Source: Bacteroidales bacterium (lineage in GTDB: Bacteria; Bacteroidota; Bacteroidia; Bacteroidales; WCHB1-69). From it: a stretch of DNA of 64,000 nt. Of this stretch, positions 47,102 through 57,600 are shown one piece after another. The notes under the pieces were generated by a model. It did not search any database. It was not told where the DNA came from and saw only the letters and a program-made list of their open reading frames with translations. The stretch spans positions 1-64,000 of the forward strand of contig JAFXTS010000014.1 of NCBI GenBank assembly GCA_017535665.1, read 5' to 3'. Each line of letters opens with the position of its first letter. Within the stretch, counting starts at the first letter, position 1. The translations under genes were made by a program, and so were the position numbers.

Positions 47102-48184
47102 ATGAAACATTTAATCGACCCTACCGACATCACGGTAGAAGAAACTGATGAAATCATCCACCTTGCGCTGGATATTATCGCTAACCCGAAAAAGTATGCA
47201 GAGCACTGCAAAGGCAAAAAGTTAGCCACTCTGTTTTATGAGCCGAGCACCCGTACTCGTCTGAGTTTCACGGCGGCCATGATGGAGCTGGGCGGCAACG
47301 TGCTGGGCTTCTCCGAGGCAGCCAGCTCCTCCACCGCCAAGGGCGAGTCGGTACAGGACACCGCCAAGACGGTAAGCTGTTTCGCCGACCTCATCGCCAT
47401 GCGTCACTTCATTGAGGGCGCACCGCTCGCCGCCTCCAAAGTGTCGGGTGTGCCGATCATCAACGCCGGCGACGGCAGCCACAGCCACCCCACCCAGACC
47501 CTCACCGACCTGCTGACCATCACCCGCGAGCTCGGCCGTCTCGACAACTTCACCATCGGCTTCTGCGGCGACTTGAAGTTCGGCCGTACCGTTCACTCCC
47601 TCATCAAATCGCTTTCCACCCGTTCCAATGTCAAGGTGGTGCTGATTGCCCCGCAGGAACTGCGTCTGCCCGGCTACATCCGTCACGATGTTTGCGAGCG
47701 CCTCGGCGTTGAGTACAAGGAGGTTAGCACGATGGAAGAGGTGATGCCCGAGCTGGATGTGCTCTACATGACCCGCGTGCAGAAGGAGCGTTTCTTGGAT
47801 GAAGATGAGTTCGACCGCGTAAAAGACAGCTTCGTGCTGGATCGCAAAAAGATGGCCCTCGCCAAACGCGACATGGCCGTTCTGCACCCGCTGCCGCGTG
47901 TGAACGAAATCCTCACCGAGGTGGACTCCGACCCGCGTGCCGCCTACTTCCGTCAGGTAGAAAACGGAAAATTTGTCCGTATGGCTTTGATTTGCAAATT
48001 ATTGGATTGGAAAAACGACCCCGAGCACGACACTCCCATCCATTACGAAGCCTTCGAGGATAAGACCCGTTGCTGCTCCAACGCTAAGTGTATCAGCAAC
48101 TTGGAAAAAGTTCCGTTGTTGTTCCGTCACACCGAAAACGGTCCCGACCGTTGTATTTATTGCGATAACAAACCGAGGGAATAA
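47102..48184 (+). CDS. pyrB: Aspartate carbamoyltransferase fused to a PyrI-like zinc domain
   Basis: 360 residues. The catalytic part (1-305) has [11 protein letters not shown] (STRTR at 49-53), the SSSTAKGES loop (75-83), HPTQT (129-133) and HPLPRVNEI (262-270), i.e. the complete ATCase active site. An extra C-terminal stretch carries Cys325-x4-Cys330-x20-Cys351-x2-Cys354. That is the spacing pattern of the zinc domain of the separate regulatory chain PyrI (x4, about x23, x2), and the local text around the second Cys (CIS..E.V) also resembles PyrI. The ~95-residue allosteric nucleotide-binding domain of PyrI is not present in this protein, and no pyrI gene is in the window. Confidence 0.93.
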   Translation: MKHLIDPTDITVEETDEIIHLALDIIANPKKYAEHCKGKKLATLFYEPSTRTRLSFTAAMMELGGNVLGFSEAASSSTAKGESVQDTAKTVSCFADLIAMRHFIEGAPLAASKVSGVPIINAGDGSHSHPTQTLTDLLTITRELGRLDNFTIGFCGDLKFGRTVHSLIKSLSTRSNVKVVLIAPQELRLPGYIRHDVCERLGVEYKEVSTMEEVMPELDVLYMTRVQKERFLDEDEFDRVKDSFVLDRKKMALAKRDMAVLHPLPRVNEILTEVDSDPRAAYFRQVENGKFVRMALICKLLDWKNDPEHDTPIHYEAFEDKTRCCSNAKCISNLEKVPLLFRHTENGPDRCIYCDNKPRE

Positions 48185-48236
48185 TGCGGCGTCATTCAAC
48201 GGAAATCAAAGGAAACCGTCTGATATATTGACGTTT

Positions 48237-48265
48237 GTAGGGCTGTCATATTATGGCAGCCCTAC
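48237..48265. repeat. Hairpin repeat, copy 1
   Basis: GTAGGGCTGTCATA then TTATGGCAGCCCTAC, a palindrome followed by ...GCGGGATTTGTGCG. A near-identical copy is at 49074-49102. The pair brackets the RhuM pseudogene. Confidence 0.78.
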
Positions 48266-48302
48266 AATTTATAATGCGGGATTTGTGCGACGATAGCAAA
48301 CA

Positions 48303-48859
48303 TTACATCACCAGCATTTCCGCAGGAACATCCAGCTTGGAAAAGGCAAACAATTTCTTGCCCAGATCCTTCAAAGAGGCACCGACATGATAAACCGTGC
48401 CGTCGATGATGAGGAAGCGGTCGTGGTAGCGTAAAGCTTCTTCGAAAGTTCATTTACATGATTCTCGATTCTGTCCATTCTTTGATACATCGCAAAACCC
48501 CGATACAGATATTCCTTCAGCACTTTTGTGGCCCAAATTCGAAAACTTGTGGCCTGATGAGAATTCACACGATAGCCCACTGCAATTATCATATCCAAAT
48601 TGTAAATGGAAGTCGCACGGCTAATAGAGCGGTTCCCCTCTTTTTGAACTATTTCCATTTTGGAAACAGTTGCCTCTGCCTGCAATTCTCCTGAATCAAA
48701 AATATTTTTTATGTGTTTTGAAATGGCGGGCACAGCAGTACCGTAAAGTTGCGCCATTTGCTTTTGTGTCAGCCATATTGTTTCGTTCTCCACCCGTACT
48801 TCCAAAGATATGCTTCCATCTGGCTGGTAGAGAATAATTTCATTGTCGCTCATGGTCAA
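48303..48859 (-). pseudogene. RhuM-family gene with internal deletion
   Basis: The N-terminal ~120 codons (NEIILYQPDGSISLEVRVEN...) are intact and similar to the RhuM gene at 25472. At about 48434-48446 the frame joins, out of phase, to the last ~45 codons of the same gene type (RYHDRFLIIDG...VGASLKDLGKKLFAF). About 100 codons of the PLD-like half are missing, and a GAAGAAG stretch at the junction suggests deletion between short repeats. As read, translation ends after 162 residues with a frameshifted tail. The promoter (complement of 48895-48902) is intact. Confidence 0.85.
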
Positions 48860-48970
48860 GATAGTATTAGAATATTTGAGTGATATTATGGCTGCAAAGA
48901 TACAACAAAATTTAACATTTTGCTAATATTAAATTTTGTCGCCTTGAAATTTGGTAGGAAATATTTATGC

Positions 48971-49047
48971 CCGCACACCTACGGCGTGCGGATTTCGCCG
49001 TGTATATGCCGCTTCGCTACCGTTCCCCGCACACCTACGGCGTGCGG
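48971..49047. repeat. Twin CCGCAC...GTGCGG hairpins
   Basis: The same 21-base hairpin (CCGCACACCTACGGCGTGCG plus G) appears at 48971-48991 and 49027-49047, 56 bases apart, with a CGCTTCGC-containing spacer. Confidence 0.75.
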
Positions 49048-49073
49048 CATTAATGGGAACGACCGATGTAGAT

Positions 49074-49102
49074 GTAGGGCTGTCATACGATGGCAGCCCT
49101 AC
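49074..49102. repeat. Hairpin repeat, copy 2
   Basis: GTAGGGCTGTCATA then CGATGGCAGCCCTAC, followed by AACGCAGGATTTGTGCG. It differs from copy 1 (48237) only in the loop and a few flanking bases. Confidence 0.78.
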
Positions 49103-49240
49103 AAACGCAGGATTTGTGCGGTGGGGGAATCGCACAGCGGCCTGCGGGCAAATATAATATTAGCTTCCGCAGCTCGCTGCGGTGGCGGAAGGGTAAACAA
49201 TATCAATAATCAGATTGATGGTCGTCACACTTATACAAAA

Positions 49241-49954
49241 TCATTGGTCATTTATGGCTGATGTCTTTACTTTCTTCTCCAACCCATAACCCATCTTACG
49301 CAATACCTCTTTGTAAATGTCATCAAAGCATCTGCTAAAAGGACTAAAATAAATCTCATCAATAAAATCAAGCGAGGAAACCTTAACTCGTTTACAATCA
49401 GCCTTACTATCATTGAAACATATTAGTCTCATTTCGTTTTCATATTGATATGCTTGCAATTTTGTAGTTAGTCGAAATAAATCAACTTTCTTTTGTGTTA
49501 CTTGACAAGGATTAACTTCTTTAGCAATATTTATAGAGCCGTAACGAACCATTCTAATGAAAATATCATCGGACGTGGCTCCTTCCTTTATTGCTTTTTC
49601 CAAATGGCTGACTGTGGTTTTAATGGCAACTCCAGATTTCGCATTAGACAAATAAATTTTCCATAGTGCATATGATTCGTTTCTTGATAAAGTCCAGCAA
49701 TTAATGAACGAACGCTCTTTAATAGTATCATCTGTTGATATTGTCGATGTGTCAACCTGCACATTCTGACTCATGTATTCTTTTATTCTTTCAATGTTCG
49801 TTGATGATATGTAACATTCATTCTTATCTGTCATTTCTGATGTTTTTGACAAATATAATTCCTTCGTGATCAACAAATCAAAAAATTTATCCCATGATAG
49901 ATATTTCCATATCACACGATTGCCTCTGATTTCTTTGTTATTTCGAATTACCAT
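49241..49954 (-). CDS. DUF2971 protein
   Basis: 237 residues. IWKYLSWDKFFDLLITKELY at the N-terminus, FINCWTLSRNESYALWKIY (the CW...ES.A.W pattern), SGVAIKTTVSHLE, and a YENEMRLICF segment match DUF2971. The family is of unknown function and often sits in accessory or defence-rich DNA. AT-rich compared with the pyr genes. It starts 14 bases after the stop of the collagen-like gene and may be co-transcribed with it. Confidence 0.82.
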   Translation of the reverse strand: MVIRNNKEIRGNRVIWKYLSWDKFFDLLITKELYLSKTSEMTDKNECYISSTNIERIKEYMSQNVQVDTSTISTDDTIKERSFINCWTLSRNESYALWKIYLSNAKSGVAIKTTVSHLEKAIKEGATSDDIFIRMVRYGSINIAKEVNPCQVTQKKVDLFRLTTKLQAYQYENEMRLICFNDSKADCKRVKVSSLDFIDEIYFSPFSRCFDDIYKEVLRKMGYGLEKKVKTSAINDQ

Positions 49955-49967
49955 TTCATTCGACTTT

Positions 49968-52900
49968 TTAATCCTTCACACAACGCACAGAATAATAGTA
50001 TTCCTTATTAAGGCCACGTCTTTGAACGAAAGCTCTATCGTAATACAAAGTTCGTCCATATGCTCTATCGCTGCTTTCATCCGTAGCACTCCAGAAATAG
50101 GCAATATCGCCAAAGTTCGCAAAATAGCCGCTACCGGAGGTTTCATAGCAGCCGGCAGGCAGCGCACTGAAGCCTGTCGAGTTGCGGTTGGGTGCCGACC
50201 GGTTGCCTGCGGCATTGGCATTGTAAGAGGTGTGCCACCCTATGTTGCCCGAGAGCTTGGCAGCGATAGTGTCTCTATCTTCAACACTGTTGGCATTGCT
50301 CAGTCTCATGCCCGCCGCCATCTCCATCTGCTTCCACTCCGCATCGCTCGGCACATGCCACCCTGTGGGGCAGATGCCCTGCACCCCGCTCGGGATGGAA
50401 CTGCTGGAAGAAAAATAACCCATCACTGCTGCCCAGTTGTACAGTAAGCCGTACGTAGGGGTGTTGGATGAAGAGTTGTTAGGATTACGCCACCCTGAAA
50501 TATAGGTGCCGTCGGCATAGCTTGTGGTGCGTAAATTCTCCTTCATCCAGCATTGAGTGCCAATCAGCACTGTGTTATAAGTGTTGCCGTTCCTGTCGGT
50601 CACAGTGGCTGTACCGCAAGCAAAAGATCCGGCCATGGCTGCTTGTTCCAATGAGTCAATCCTATCCAACAGAGCTTGGATGTCATCGGGATTCAGGTTG
50701 TAGCTACTCAACGAGTCCCGTGTCAAATACCCTGCATCATTGTTGAAAGTGGAAACCTCTGTGGGAATACTGGGAATGTCAGGTCTATCCGTCAAATCAT
50801 TGTAACTGCCGCTGAAACCCGCAGGCAACTTCACGAAACTGCCGCCTGTCAGGTAAATGGTGTCGTTGCTAATGCTCAAAATCTGCTGCTCGGTGAAAGA
50901 GGTGAGGTAGCCAGCGTCATTCGTGAAAGAGGACACATTGGATGGAATCGCAGCACTGGTAATATAGTTAGCATCATTTGTGAAAGAGGACACGTTTGTA
51001 GGCACTGTCGGGATTGCGGGAATAGAATCCATTGTAATATAGCCAGCATCGTTGGTGAAAGCAGAAACATTGGCCGGAATAGCCGCCTCGGTAATATAGT
51101 TTGCGTCATTTGTAAAAGCAGACACATTCGTCGGTACCGTGGGAATCGTCGGCTTGTTGGTTAGGTCATTGTAACTGCCGCTAAAGAGTTCGGGCTTGTT
51201 GGTCAGACTGTTATAGTTACCATCGAAACCTGCGGGCAGCACGGCATAACCGCCATTGCTCAAATAGATGGTGTCGTTGCTAATGCTCAACACTTGATAA
51301 GCAGGGATGTCCTCAGAGGTAATATAGTTGGCATCGTTGGTGAAGGCACTCACATTGGTCGGCACCGTCGGAATAACCGGGATGGAATCCATCGTGATGT
51401 AGCCAGCGTCATTGTTAAAAGCAGAGACATTGGTGGGAATGTCAGCTTCCGTTACATAGTTGTTGGTAACTAAATCATTCTGCGTAATGTAGTTGTTGTT
51501 GGTCAATGTGCTTTCCGTTATATAGCCTGCATCGTTCGTGAAGGCGGAAACATTGGTCGGAACAGTCGGAATGGCGGGCTTATTCATGATCTGCGCTGCC
51601 CCGCTGGTGGCGTTCCAGTCAGCGTTCACTTGTTCAGGGACTTGCGCCAACGTAATGTAATTCGCATCATTGGTAAAGGCCGAAACATTCGTCGGGATAT
51701 TGGCAGCCTCTTGCACCGTGGCTTGGGTAAGGTAGCCAGCATCGTTCACAAATGCACTCACATTTGTCGGTACAGTCGGAATGGCAGGAATGGAATCCAT
51801 CGTGATGTAACCGGCATCATTGGTGAAAGCAGAAACATTGGTGGGAATGTCAGCTTCCGTTACATAGTTGTTGGTAATCAGGTCGTTCTGCGTAATGTAG
51901 TTATTGGTGGTCAATGTGCTTTCCGTTATATAGCCTACATCGTTGGTGAAGGCACTCACATTGGTCGGCACGGTTGGAATGGCAGGGATGGAGTCCATCG
52001 TGATATATCCCGCGTCGTTGGTGAATGCGGAAACATTGGTCGGAATATTGGCGGCCTCCTGCACGGTGGCAGAAGTGAGATACCCGGCGTCATTGGTAAA
52101 GACAGAAATATTGGTGGGGATTGCTGCATTGGTGATATAGCCGGCATCGTTGGTGAATGCACTCACATTGGTTGGAATGGCAGGCACAGAGTCCATCGTA
52201 ATGTAACCCGCATCATTAGTGAAGGCACTTACATTAGTGGGAATGTCTGCTTCGGTCACATAGTTGTTGGTAATGAGATCGTTTTGGGTAATGTAGTTGT
52301 TGGTGGTCAAGGAACTTTCCGTCACATAACCTGCGTCATTCACAAAGGCAGACACGTTAGTCGGAACGGTCGGGATGGCTGGAATGGAGTCCATCGTAAT
52401 GTAGCCAGCGTCATTGGTGAACGCGGAGACATTGGTCGGAATATTGGCGGCTTCCTGTACGGTTGCAGTCGTAAGATATCCAGCATCATTCACAAAAGCA
52501 GACACGTTGGTTGGCACAGTCGGGATTGCGGGAATGGAGTCCATTGTGATATACCCGGCATCGTTGGTGAATGCGGAAACATTGGTTGGGATGTCGGCTT
52601 CCGTCACATAGTTGTTGGTAATGAGATCGTTTTGGGTAATGTAGTTGTTGGTGGTCAAGGAACTTTCCGTCACATAACCTGCGTCATTCACAAAAGCAGA
52701 CACATTAGTCGGCACGGTCGGAATTGCAGGAATGGAATCCATTGTAATGTAACCCGCATCGTTAGTAAAGGCGCTCACGTTTGTCGGAATCGTAGGAACA
52801 GAATCCATGGTAATGTACCCTGCATCATTGGTGAAAGCACTTACATTTTCAGGGATTTGCGGAATCTGCGGCGTATTAGTGAGGTCGTTGTAGTCGCCAC

Positions 52901-53720
52901 TGAATCCAGCGGGCAGCGTAACTGTGTTCCCATCCGAAATCGTCAGATTGTTTCCTTCCAGTGAGAGCGTCTGCGCTACACCCACGCCGGGTTCACCCTG
53001 CGGACCAGCGGGACCTTGTTCACCTTGCGGACCAGCAGGACCTTGCTCACCCTGAGGACCAGCAGGACCCTGTTCACCTTGCGGACCAGCAGGACCCTGT
53101 TCACCCTGCGGACCGGCAGGACCTTGTTCACCCTGAGGACCGGCGGGACCTTGCTCACCCTGTGGACCGGCGGGACCTTGCTCACCTTGCGGACCGGCAG
53201 GACCTTGCTCACCCTGCGGACCGGCAGGACCTTGCTCACCCTGTGGACCGGCAGGACCTTGCTCACCCTGTGGACCGGCGGGACCTTGCTCACCCTGCGG
53301 ACCGGCGGGACCTTCGCCATTGCCAGAAGTTGCCGCATACAATGCATACGGCACGCTCAACAACTGCTGCGTGCCTTCGATGGTGTAATTGGTGCCGCCA
53401 TTCGGATCGGTTTCGGTTTTCAGAAAATACGGACCGTCAGCCCAGTCAATAGTGGCGAAATCACCATTCACCACCGTGCCGCCGCCAATCTCCAGCGTCA
53501 TCAAGCCATTGGCATTGGTGACCGTGGTGTGCGTCTCCTGATAAACCATCGTGCCATTCGCACCGCCTTGCAAGATGGAGATTCGCACACCCACATTGCC
53601 ACGAACAAGCGTGTTGCTTTCATTGCGAACCACCGCCTGATAGGTGAATTTCTGCGGGGCTTGGGCAAAAAGCAGCATCCCCATGAAAAACAAAACGATA
53701 AAGGATAAAAATTTCTTCAT
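49968..53720 (-). CDS. Collagen-like / repeat surface protein with FISUMP domain
   Basis: 1250 residues. Signal peptide 1-20 (ends FAQ). Domains in order: an N-terminal beta domain (about 20-130, [13 protein letters not shown]...LSVPYALYA); a collagen-like stretch of 12 units of GPAGPQGEQ (about 138-245); a long series of 20-30-residue modules built on [15 protein letters not shown](MDSIP) (about 270-1020), with inserts [11 protein letters not shown] and LPAGF.G.YNDLT; a short coiled coil ([16 protein letters not shown]); and a C-terminal FISUMP (Fibrobacter major paralogous) domain (about 1060-1250, [39 protein letters not shown]). No T9SS sorting domain is evident. The layout resembles trimeric fibres or phage tail fibres ending in a binding head. 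Confidence 0.88.
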   Translation of the reverse strand: MKKFLSFIVLFFMGMLLFAQAPQKFTYQAVVRNESNTLVRGNVGVRISILQGGANGTMVYQETHTTVTNANGLMTLEIGGGTVVNGDFATIDWADGPYFLKTETDPNGGTNYTIEGTQQLLSVPYALYAATSGNGEGPAGPQGEQGPAGPQGEQGPAGPQGEQGPAGPQGEQGPAGPQGEQGPAGPQGEQGPAGPQGEQGPAGPQGEQGPAGPQGEQGPAGPQGEQGPAGPQGEQGPAGPQGEPGVGVAQTLSLEGNNLTISDGNTVTLPAGFSGDYNDLTNTPQIPQIPENVSAFTNDAGYITMDSVPTIPTNVSAFTNDAGYITMDSIPAIPTVPTNVSAFVNDAGYVTESSLTTNNYITQNDLITNNYVTEADIPTNVSAFTNDAGYITMDSIPAIPTVPTNVSAFVNDAGYLTTATVQEAANIPTNVSAFTNDAGYITMDSIPAIPTVPTNVSAFVNDAGYVTESSLTTNNYITQNDLITNNYVTEADIPTNVSAFTNDAGYITMDSVPAIPTNVSAFTNDAGYITNAAIPTNISVFTNDAGYLTSATVQEAANIPTNVSAFTNDAGYITMDSIPAIPTVPTNVSAFTNDVGYITESTLTTNNYITQNDLITNNYVTEADIPTNVSAFTNDAGYITMDSIPAIPTVPTNVSAFVNDAGYLTQATVQEAANIPTNVSAFTNDANYITLAQVPEQVNADWNATSGAAQIMNKPAIPTVPTNVSAFTNDAGYITESTLTNNNYITQNDLVTNNYVTEADIPTNVSAFNNDAGYITMDSIPVIPTVPTNVSAFTNDANYITSEDIPAYQVLSISNDTIYLSNGGYAVLPAGFDGNYNSLTNKPELFSGSYNDLTNKPTIPTVPTNVSAFTNDANYITEAAIPANVSAFTNDAGYITMDSIPAIPTVPTNVSSFTNDANYITSAAIPSNVSSFTNDAGYLTSFTEQQILSISNDTIYLTGGSFVKLPAGFSGSYNDLTDRPDIPSIPTEVSTFNNDAGYLTRDSLSSYNLNPDDIQALLDRIDSLEQAAMAGSFACGTATVTDRNGNTYNTVLIGTQCWMKENLRTTSYADGTYISGWRNPNNSSSNTPTYGLLYNWAAVMGYFSSSSSIPSGVQGICPTGWHVPSDAEWKQMEMAAGMRLSNANSVEDRDTIAAKLSGNIGWHTSYNANAAGNRSAPNRNSTGFSALPAGCYETSGSGYFANFGDIAYFWSATDESSDRAYGRTLYYDRAFVQRRGLNKEYYYSVRCVKD
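50990..52880 (-). repeat. Tandem modules coding [13 protein letters not shown]
   Basis: About 25-30 degenerate units of 60-130 bases within the surface-protein gene, each coding NVSAF(T/V/N)NDA(G/N)Y(I/L/V)T. Units are similar enough for recombination to change copy number. Confidence 0.8.
52991..53314 (-). repeat. Twelve 27-bp collagen-coding units
   Basis: 27-bp units with pattern GGACC(A/G)GC(A/G)GGACC(T/C)TG(T/C)TCACC on the + strand, coding GPAGPQGEQ on the minus strand. Differences between units are almost all synonymous, which shows selection on the Gly-x-y protein repeat. Confidence 0.9.
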
Positions 53721-53758
53721 AATTATGCATTCTTAATGATTAAATTCTGAATAATGTA

Positions 53759-54238
53759 TTATTGAGCCATCTTGACAACCTTGAAAGTTTTCAGTACCTG
53801 TTTCTCGCTCACTACATTCACAAAGTACGTACCTGCGGCAAGGTCTAACATCGGGATTTCGGTATTTTCTCCCTCTATCTTCTTCACAAACAAAATTTTA
53901 CCATTCATATCAAACACTCTCACTTCCCCCTCCAATTGTTCATTGTTCATTGTCAATTGCACATTCCCAACCGTCGGGTTCGGATAGACTATCGCATTCA
54001 GGACAATGCCCGGATAGTCGTCAATTCCGATAATCTGGATCTCATAGGGTTGCTGCACTCCTTCATAAATGGTGGTGCTGCCGTCGCTGTTGGCCTGCAC
54101 GGCGACTTGTCCAACAGTGTACGAAACCGTCACACTGCCATCTGTGGCATCACCGCCGAAAGGCACGATGACGGACTGGGCGGAAAGACCCATCACTGAC
54201 AATATCATTAATGATAGAAAACTGTAAAAATTTTTCAT
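53759..54238 (-). CDS. Small T9SS type A sorting-domain protein
   Basis: 159 residues. Signal peptide 1-21 (ends LSAQ). A short N-terminal part (VIVPFGGDATDGSVTVSYTV, QVAVQANSDGSTTIYEGVQQ) of a type common next to T9SS substrates in Bacteroidota is followed by a type A sorting domain from NAIVYPNPTVGNV to KTFKVVKMAQ. No catalytic domain. Its own -7 box is at 54305-54312. The large collagen-like gene starts 38 bases downstream and is probably in the same transcript. Confidence 0.83.
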   Translation of the reverse strand: MKNFYSFLSLMILSVMGLSAQSVIVPFGGDATDGSVTVSYTVGQVAVQANSDGSTTIYEGVQQPYEIQIIGIDDYPGIVLNAIVYPNPTVGNVQLTMNNEQLEGEVRVFDMNGKILFVKKIEGENTEIPMLDLAAGTYFVNVVSEKQVLKTFKVVKMAQ

Positions 54239-54282
54239 GTATTTGTTTTATGTTTGTATTGCTTGAATTTCAGTTAGTTGTA

Positions 54283-54471
54283 TGCCGTTTTCGCTCTTCG
54301 GTCACAAACATAAAAAATCGTGAACTTCATTTATTCGCACTTGAGGTTCTCGACTACCTGTATCACAAATAAGAAAGCTCACGATTGCTCGCGAGCGTTT
54401 CTCGTCTTTCCTTTCTGTGATACATTTGAAATTGTCGAGATTTCAAGTGGGAAAAAGAAAAGCGAAAACGC
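54283..54471. repeat. Large imperfect inverted repeat
   Basis: Left arm CACTTGAGGTTCTCGACTAC plus CTGTATCACA (54338-54367) pairs with 54416-54449 (TGTGATACATTT...TCGAGATTTCAAGTG). Outer arms CGTTTTCGCT and AGCGAAAACG pair as well. The tip contains GCTCGCGAGC. It would form one long hairpin of nearly 190 bases. Confidence 0.7.
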
Positions 54472-54489
54472 TTTATTATAAATCTGTTG

Positions 54490-54509
54490 AGACAACGCAT
54501 GCGTTGTCT
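54490..54509. repeat. Perfect 20-base palindrome
   Basis: AGACAACGCATGCGTTGTCT, similar in style to the REP-like palindromes elsewhere in the window. Confidence 0.75.
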
Positions 54510-54571
54510 GTACTTATTTTTATTCTATTCTATAGGCAGATGGTTTGGTGGATAATGAATTACTTAATCAA

Positions 54572-54617
54572 GCGGCAAAGATACAAAAAATGTTCAGAAT
54601 TTTTGTATCTTTGCCGC
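54572..54617. promoter_or_regulatory. Palindromic divergent -7 boxes
   Basis: GCGGCAAAGATACAAAAA and TTTTTGTATCTTTGCCGC form an 18-bp perfect inverted repeat with a 10-base loop. Each arm contains TATCTTTG; the plus-strand box (54606-54613) serves the SprB-repeat gene. Confidence 0.7.
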
Positions 54618-54638
54618 GTTAAACTGAAAAAAACGGCA

Positions 54639-57600
54639 ATGCTACAGAATATCACATCAAAACTGCGCAGCTGGCTTATCATGGCCGGCTGCCTTTTTTG
54701 TTGTGTGACGGCGGCGGCACACAAACACGACTCGCTGACCACGGGCGACTTGGAGTTCATCGCCAACCTCGGACAGTGGGAGCAGCAGGTGCTGTTCAAG
54801 GCCCCCATGCACGGCGGCGCCTTCTTCGCCGAACGCGACTGTTTCACCATCGTGGTGCTGTCGCCCCAGCAGCTGGACGCTTTCTACGAGGCCAAATTCA
54901 ACCCCGATGCCAAGGTGTCGAAATGGATGGACGCTGCAGCATACAAAGTTCATTTTTTGAATGCCAATGATGATGTGAAGATAGAAGGTTGGGAGAAAAA
55001 GGTGGGGCATTATAACTATTTTATTGGGAAAGATACTTCCAAATGGAAAAGCGAAGTTCCTCGTTATCACGAAGTTAAATATAATGATTTATACTCAGGA
55101 ATTGATTTGCTGCTCACCCAGTCGGGAAGTCAGATGAAGTATGAATTCACTATAGCCCCTGGCGTTTCACCCTCTCTTATCCAGATGGACTACGACGGTG
55201 TGCAGAACCTGTCGGTGAACAAGGGCGACTTGGTGGTGACTACGGCGGTGATGCAGATTTTGGAGCTGAAGCCGTACGCCTACCAGATAGCAGCCGACGG
55301 CAGCCGCACGACGGTGGAATGCCGCTATCAGGTAAATCGCAACCGGCTCACCTTCGAGGTGGGCGACTACGACCCCACCCGTCCGTTGGTCATTGACCCC
55401 ACCCTGATTTTCGCATCCCTGTCGGGTTCTACTGCCGACAACTGGGGCTACACGGCCACCTTCGACAAGGAGGGCAACCTCTACTCGGGCGGCAACGCCT
55501 TCAGCGTGGGCTACCCCGTCAACACCGGCAGTTTCCAGGTGAACTACGGCGGCGGGGCCACCGACATCGCCATCTCGAAATTCGATGCGGGCGGTTCTTT
55601 CCTGCACTATACCACCTACTTGGGCGGCAACAGCGCGGAGGTGCCACACAGCATGTTTGTGAACGAGAATAACGAGCTGTACGTCTATGGTACGACCAGC
55701 TCCACCAACTTTGCCGTCACACCAGGTGCTTACGACACCACCTTCAACGGCGGCGACGACTATACCCTCACTAGCACCGTAATTTTCGAGAACGGCTCCG
55801 ACATCGTCATTGCCAAGTTCAGCGACGACGGCTCCCACCTGCTGGCCTGCACCTACGTGGGGGGCAGCCGCAACGACGGACTGAACACCGTGACCGACCT
55901 GCGAAAAAATTATGCCGATGAGGTGCGCGGCGAAATCATCCTCGATGAACAGAGCAACGTGTATGTGGCCTCCTGCACACAGTCGGTCAACTTCCCTGTG
56001 ACCGCCGGCGTACTCGATTCCACCTACAACGGCTCGCCACAGGACGGCTGCATCGTGAAGTTCAGCCATGACCTCTCCACCCTGATATGGGGCACCTACA
56101 TTGGAGGCAGCGCCAACGATGCGGCCTATAGTCTGGTGCAGGCCTCCGACCACTCGCTGTACGTGTGCGGCGGCACTACCTCCACCGACCTGCCCACCTC
56201 CACCACGGCCTACCAGCCGCAGTACGGCGGCGGCGACAACGACGGCTTCGTGGTGCATATCAACCCCAACGCCACCCAGATTCTTCATCTTACCTATTTA
56301 GGAAAAAACAATTACGACCAGGCCTATCAGGTAAAACTCGACCGCTTTGACCATCCGCACATTTTCGGTCAGACCTACGCCAGCGGCATGGCATGGGTGT
56401 ATAACGCACAATGGTACATCCCCAATGGCGGTCAGTTCCTCACCAAGCTTTCCCCGGCGCTCGACACCATCGTGTGGTCCACCGCCTTCGGCACCGGCAA
56501 CCTCGGATTGGACATCTCGCCCACTGCCCTTCTCGTAGATTTGTGCAACAACATCTACCTGTCGGGATGGGGCAGCCAGACCACCAACTTCGGGCAGGGC
56601 GGCACCAGCGGAATGCCCATCACCGCCGATGCCTACCAGACCACCACCGACAACAACGACTACTACTTCCTCTGTATCACCGACGACGCCTCCGAAATCG
56701 TGTACGGCACCTTCTTCGGCAGCAGCGACGCCCGCGAGCATGTGGATGGCGGTACGAGCCGGTTCGACAACAAAGGACGTATCTACCAGGCCGTTTGCGC
56801 GGCCTGCGGTGGTCACCACTTCCCCGCCACGCCCGGCGCCTACGCAACCAACAACGGCAGTTATAACTGCAACATCGGGGTCATCAAGTTCGACTTCAAC
56901 CTGCCGGCCGTTGTCGCCGACTTCTACATCCCCAACACCGTATGCGCCCCCATCAACCTCGAGTTCCACAACACCTCCCAGCGCATCAGCGACTCCACTA
57001 CCTTCCACTGGGACTTCGGCGATGGCACCACCTCCACCGAAGAAAATCCCACCCATTATTACACCCAATCAGGCACTTACACCATCACCTTGGTGGCCCA
57101 AGACGCCGGCAGTTGCAACTTCGCCGACTCCATCTCGCGCCAGGTGGTCGTGCTCTCCAACTCCAACATCACCCTCTACGAAACGGGCTTCTGCGACGGC
57201 GAGTATGTGCAGATCGGCATCCCGCCATCCGGCAACGCCAACCTCACCTACAACTGGTCGCCCACTACCGACCTCTCCAATCCCACCATCTCCAACCCTA
57301 TCGCCAGCCCGTCGGCCACCACCACTTACCAACTCTTCATCACAGACGGCGTGTGTTGGGATACCATCACCCAGACCGTAGTGGTAGAAGACCTTGTCAT
57401 CAGCGCGGGTGACGACCAGGTGGTTTGTCTCGGCGATGCCGCCACCCTCACGGCCACCACCAACGGCACAGCCACCTCGTACGAGTGGGCCACCGACCCG
57501 CATTTCACCCACATCCTCAACCCCTCCACCACACAATCTACCATCACCGTAACCCCCACATCTACTACCACTTACTACCTCCGTGTGCGTGGTACATACT

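Larger units (their letters stand above)
48860..49240. other. Hairpin-rich intergenic region
   Basis: No gene. It holds the -7 box of the RhuM pseudogene (complement of 48895-48902), two copies of CCGCACACCTACGGCGTGCG (48971 and 49027), the second GTAGGGCTG palindrome (49074), and another stem near 49170 (CTTCCGCAGCTCGCTGCGG). The right-hand gene converges on this region. Confidence 0.65.
54239..54638. other. Divergent intergenic region with large inverted repeat
   Basis: No gene. From left to right: the minus-strand promoter of the small T9SS gene (complement of 54305-54312, TATGTTTG), a large inverted repeat (54283-54471), a 20-base perfect palindrome (54490-54509), and a symmetric pair of -7 boxes (54572-54617). 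Confidence 0.7.

Noticed and set aside
51630-52964. 444-codon plus-strand open frame opposite the repeat modules
   Set aside because: It is produced by the periodicity of the minus-strand coding repeats and stops when the repeats stop; no promoter or start context.
52991-53314. Regular 27-bp repeats that could be mistaken for a CRISPR array
   Set aside because: There are no spacers; the units are contiguous and encode in-frame Gly-x-y triplets with mostly synonymous differences.
54417-54638. Earlier start for the giant SprB-repeat protein
   Set aside because: The -7 box at 54606-54613 and the signal peptide directly after ATG 54639 favour the later start; the upstream part crosses the palindromes.
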